Shown here piece by piece: positions 63,537 through 64,000 of a stretch of 64,000 nt of DNA. This DNA comes from Chersky-840 sp050011815 (GTDB lineage: Bacteria > Actinomycetota > Acidimicrobiia > Acidimicrobiales > UBA8190): NCBI GenBank assembly GCA_050011815.1, contig JBEKIJ010000002.1, positions 62,001 through 126,000 of the forward strand, given 5' to 3'. Each line of letters opens with the position of its first letter. The first letter of the stretch is position 1. Below the pieces are notes generated by a model. That model saw nothing but the letters and a program-made list of their open reading frames with translations. It ran no database searches and was not told the DNA's origin. Both the position numbers and the translations under genes were made by a program.

Positions 63537-63574
63537 CCGGCCGGTGCTCCGGGGGGGCGCGATCGGTGCACCCG

Positions 63575-63580
63575 TAGACT
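63575..63580 (+). promoter_or_regulatory. -10 box of the class V aminotransferase gene
   Basis: TAGACT with 6 bases to GTG 63587; leaderless-type. It lies 39 bases from the opposite -10, so the two promoters share their upstream DNA. Confidence 0.4.
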
Positions 63581-63586
63581 TCGGCC

Positions 63587-64000
63587 GTGCCGCACTCGAT
63601 GGACGCGCCCGCCGGGTTGGTGGGCGACGACCTGCTCGTCCCCTGTGTCGACGGCACCGAGCGTCGCTACGTGAACCTCGACGCCGCCGCCTCGACCAGC
63701 GCATTTCCCTCGGTCATGGCTGCGGTCGAGCAGTTCGTCCCGATGTACTCGAGCGTGCACCGGGGCGCGGGGTACAAGTCCCGGCTCGCCACCGCGGCCT
63801 ACGAGTCGGCCCGGGCCACCGCCCTCGCCTTCGCCGGCGGAAGAGGGCGCAGCGACAGCGACATCGCCATCCTGTGCCGCAACACCACCGAAGCGCTCAA
63901 CCAGCTCGCCTACCGGTTGCGCCTCGAGGCCGACGACGTGGTGCTCACCACCGTGGTGGAGCATCACGCCAACCTGTTGCCCTGGGGACGGGTGGCCACC
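63587..64000 (+). CDS. Class V aminotransferase / cysteine desulfurase-like protein (cut by window edge)
   Basis: The first 138 codons of a PLP enzyme that runs off the right edge. Visible family marks: VNLDAAASTSAFPSVMAAVE, SSVHRGAGYKSRLATAAYE, CRNTTEALNQLAYRL and VVLTTVVEHHANLLPW, all matching the N-terminal half of SufS/CsdA-like proteins. The PLP Lys and the desulfurase Cys lie outside, so desulfurase, selenocysteine lyase or another activity cannot be separated. GTG 63587 is set by TAGACT 6 bases upstream. Confidence 0.85.
   Translation, partial: MPHSMDAPAGLVGDDLLVPCVDGTERRYVNLDAAASTSAFPSVMAAVEQFVPMYSSVHRGAGYKSRLATAAYESARATALAFAGGRGRSDSDIAILCRNTTEALNQLAYRLRLEADDVVLTTVVEHHANLLPWGRVAT

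Overview
The window is about 64 kb of very GC-rich DNA with dense genes, many GTG starts, 4-base start/stop overlaps and apparently leaderless promoters. Mycothiol synthesis (mshA), an F420-type luciferase-family enzyme, nickel superoxide dismutase with its protease, Rex, an RsiG-like c-di-GMP anti-sigma factor and a cobA-hemD fusion all point to Actinomycetota. The mix of traits (full 14-gene complex I, Lnt, DUF2510 tails, no sporulation genes seen) fits a deep-branching, high-GC class such as Acidimicrobiia. That placement is inference, not proof.

Layout. 1-5.8 kb: a truncated HelD-type helicase gene diverges from a + strand operon hemE-hemH-hemY-lnt. 5.8-8.8 kb: an SDR epimerase, a beta-helix lipoprotein and a tiny Cys-rich protein. 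9.2-16.3 kb: an envelope/sensory island with a LuxR-type response regulator, a receiver-only protein and a membrane histidine kinase, followed by three exported proteins, one made of four bacterial Ig-like repeats. 16.3-19.8 kb: acs, a HAD phosphatase and an F420-type oxidoreductase. 19.9-25.8 kb: a large membrane protein with a DUF2156 (lysyl-phosphatidylglycerol synthase-like) domain, a GNAT acetyltransferase and two bacterial PH-domain membrane proteins. 25.8-42.8 kb: the - strand nuoA-N operon for NADH dehydrogenase (complex I), with an EAL phosphodiesterase gene behind it. 42.9-44.3 kb: a divergent geranylgeranyl-reductase-family gene, probably for menaquinone side-chain saturation.

44.3-62.6 kb is almost entirely - strand: a proline-rich membrane protein, a GT39/PMT-like glycosyltransferase, hemL, hemB, cobA-hemD, hemC, hemA, rex, an acyl-CoA ligase, an SAM hydrolase-family gene, a small excisionase-type HTH gene, proC, a YbjN-like gene, mshA, an XRE regulator, rsiG and sodX. 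The order proC/HTH, mshA/YbjN and hemA-C-D-B resembles the Rv0486-Rv0524 region of Mycobacterium tuberculosis; rex beside hemA-C-D resembles Streptomyces. The window ends with sodN, a DksA/TraR-type zinc-finger gene and the start of a class V aminotransferase gene.

Together the two heme clusters encode glutamyl-tRNA to coproporphyrin/heme except the glutamyl-tRNA synthetase and the final decarboxylase (ChdC/HemQ), which are not in the window. Rex, complex I, the quinone-modifying reductase and heme genes form a respiratory neighbourhood. No tRNA, rRNA, CRISPR array, insertion sequence or phage gene was seen. The observations I consider most worth a second look are the RsiG homologue with two c-di-GMP signature motifs, the Lnt with Ser in place of the catalytic Cys, the DUF2156 protein whose N-terminal domain looks like a dead phosphoesterase, a recurrent CAGGTGGAA element in the sensory island, and a run of TANNNT-N6-8-start promoters that fix many start codons.
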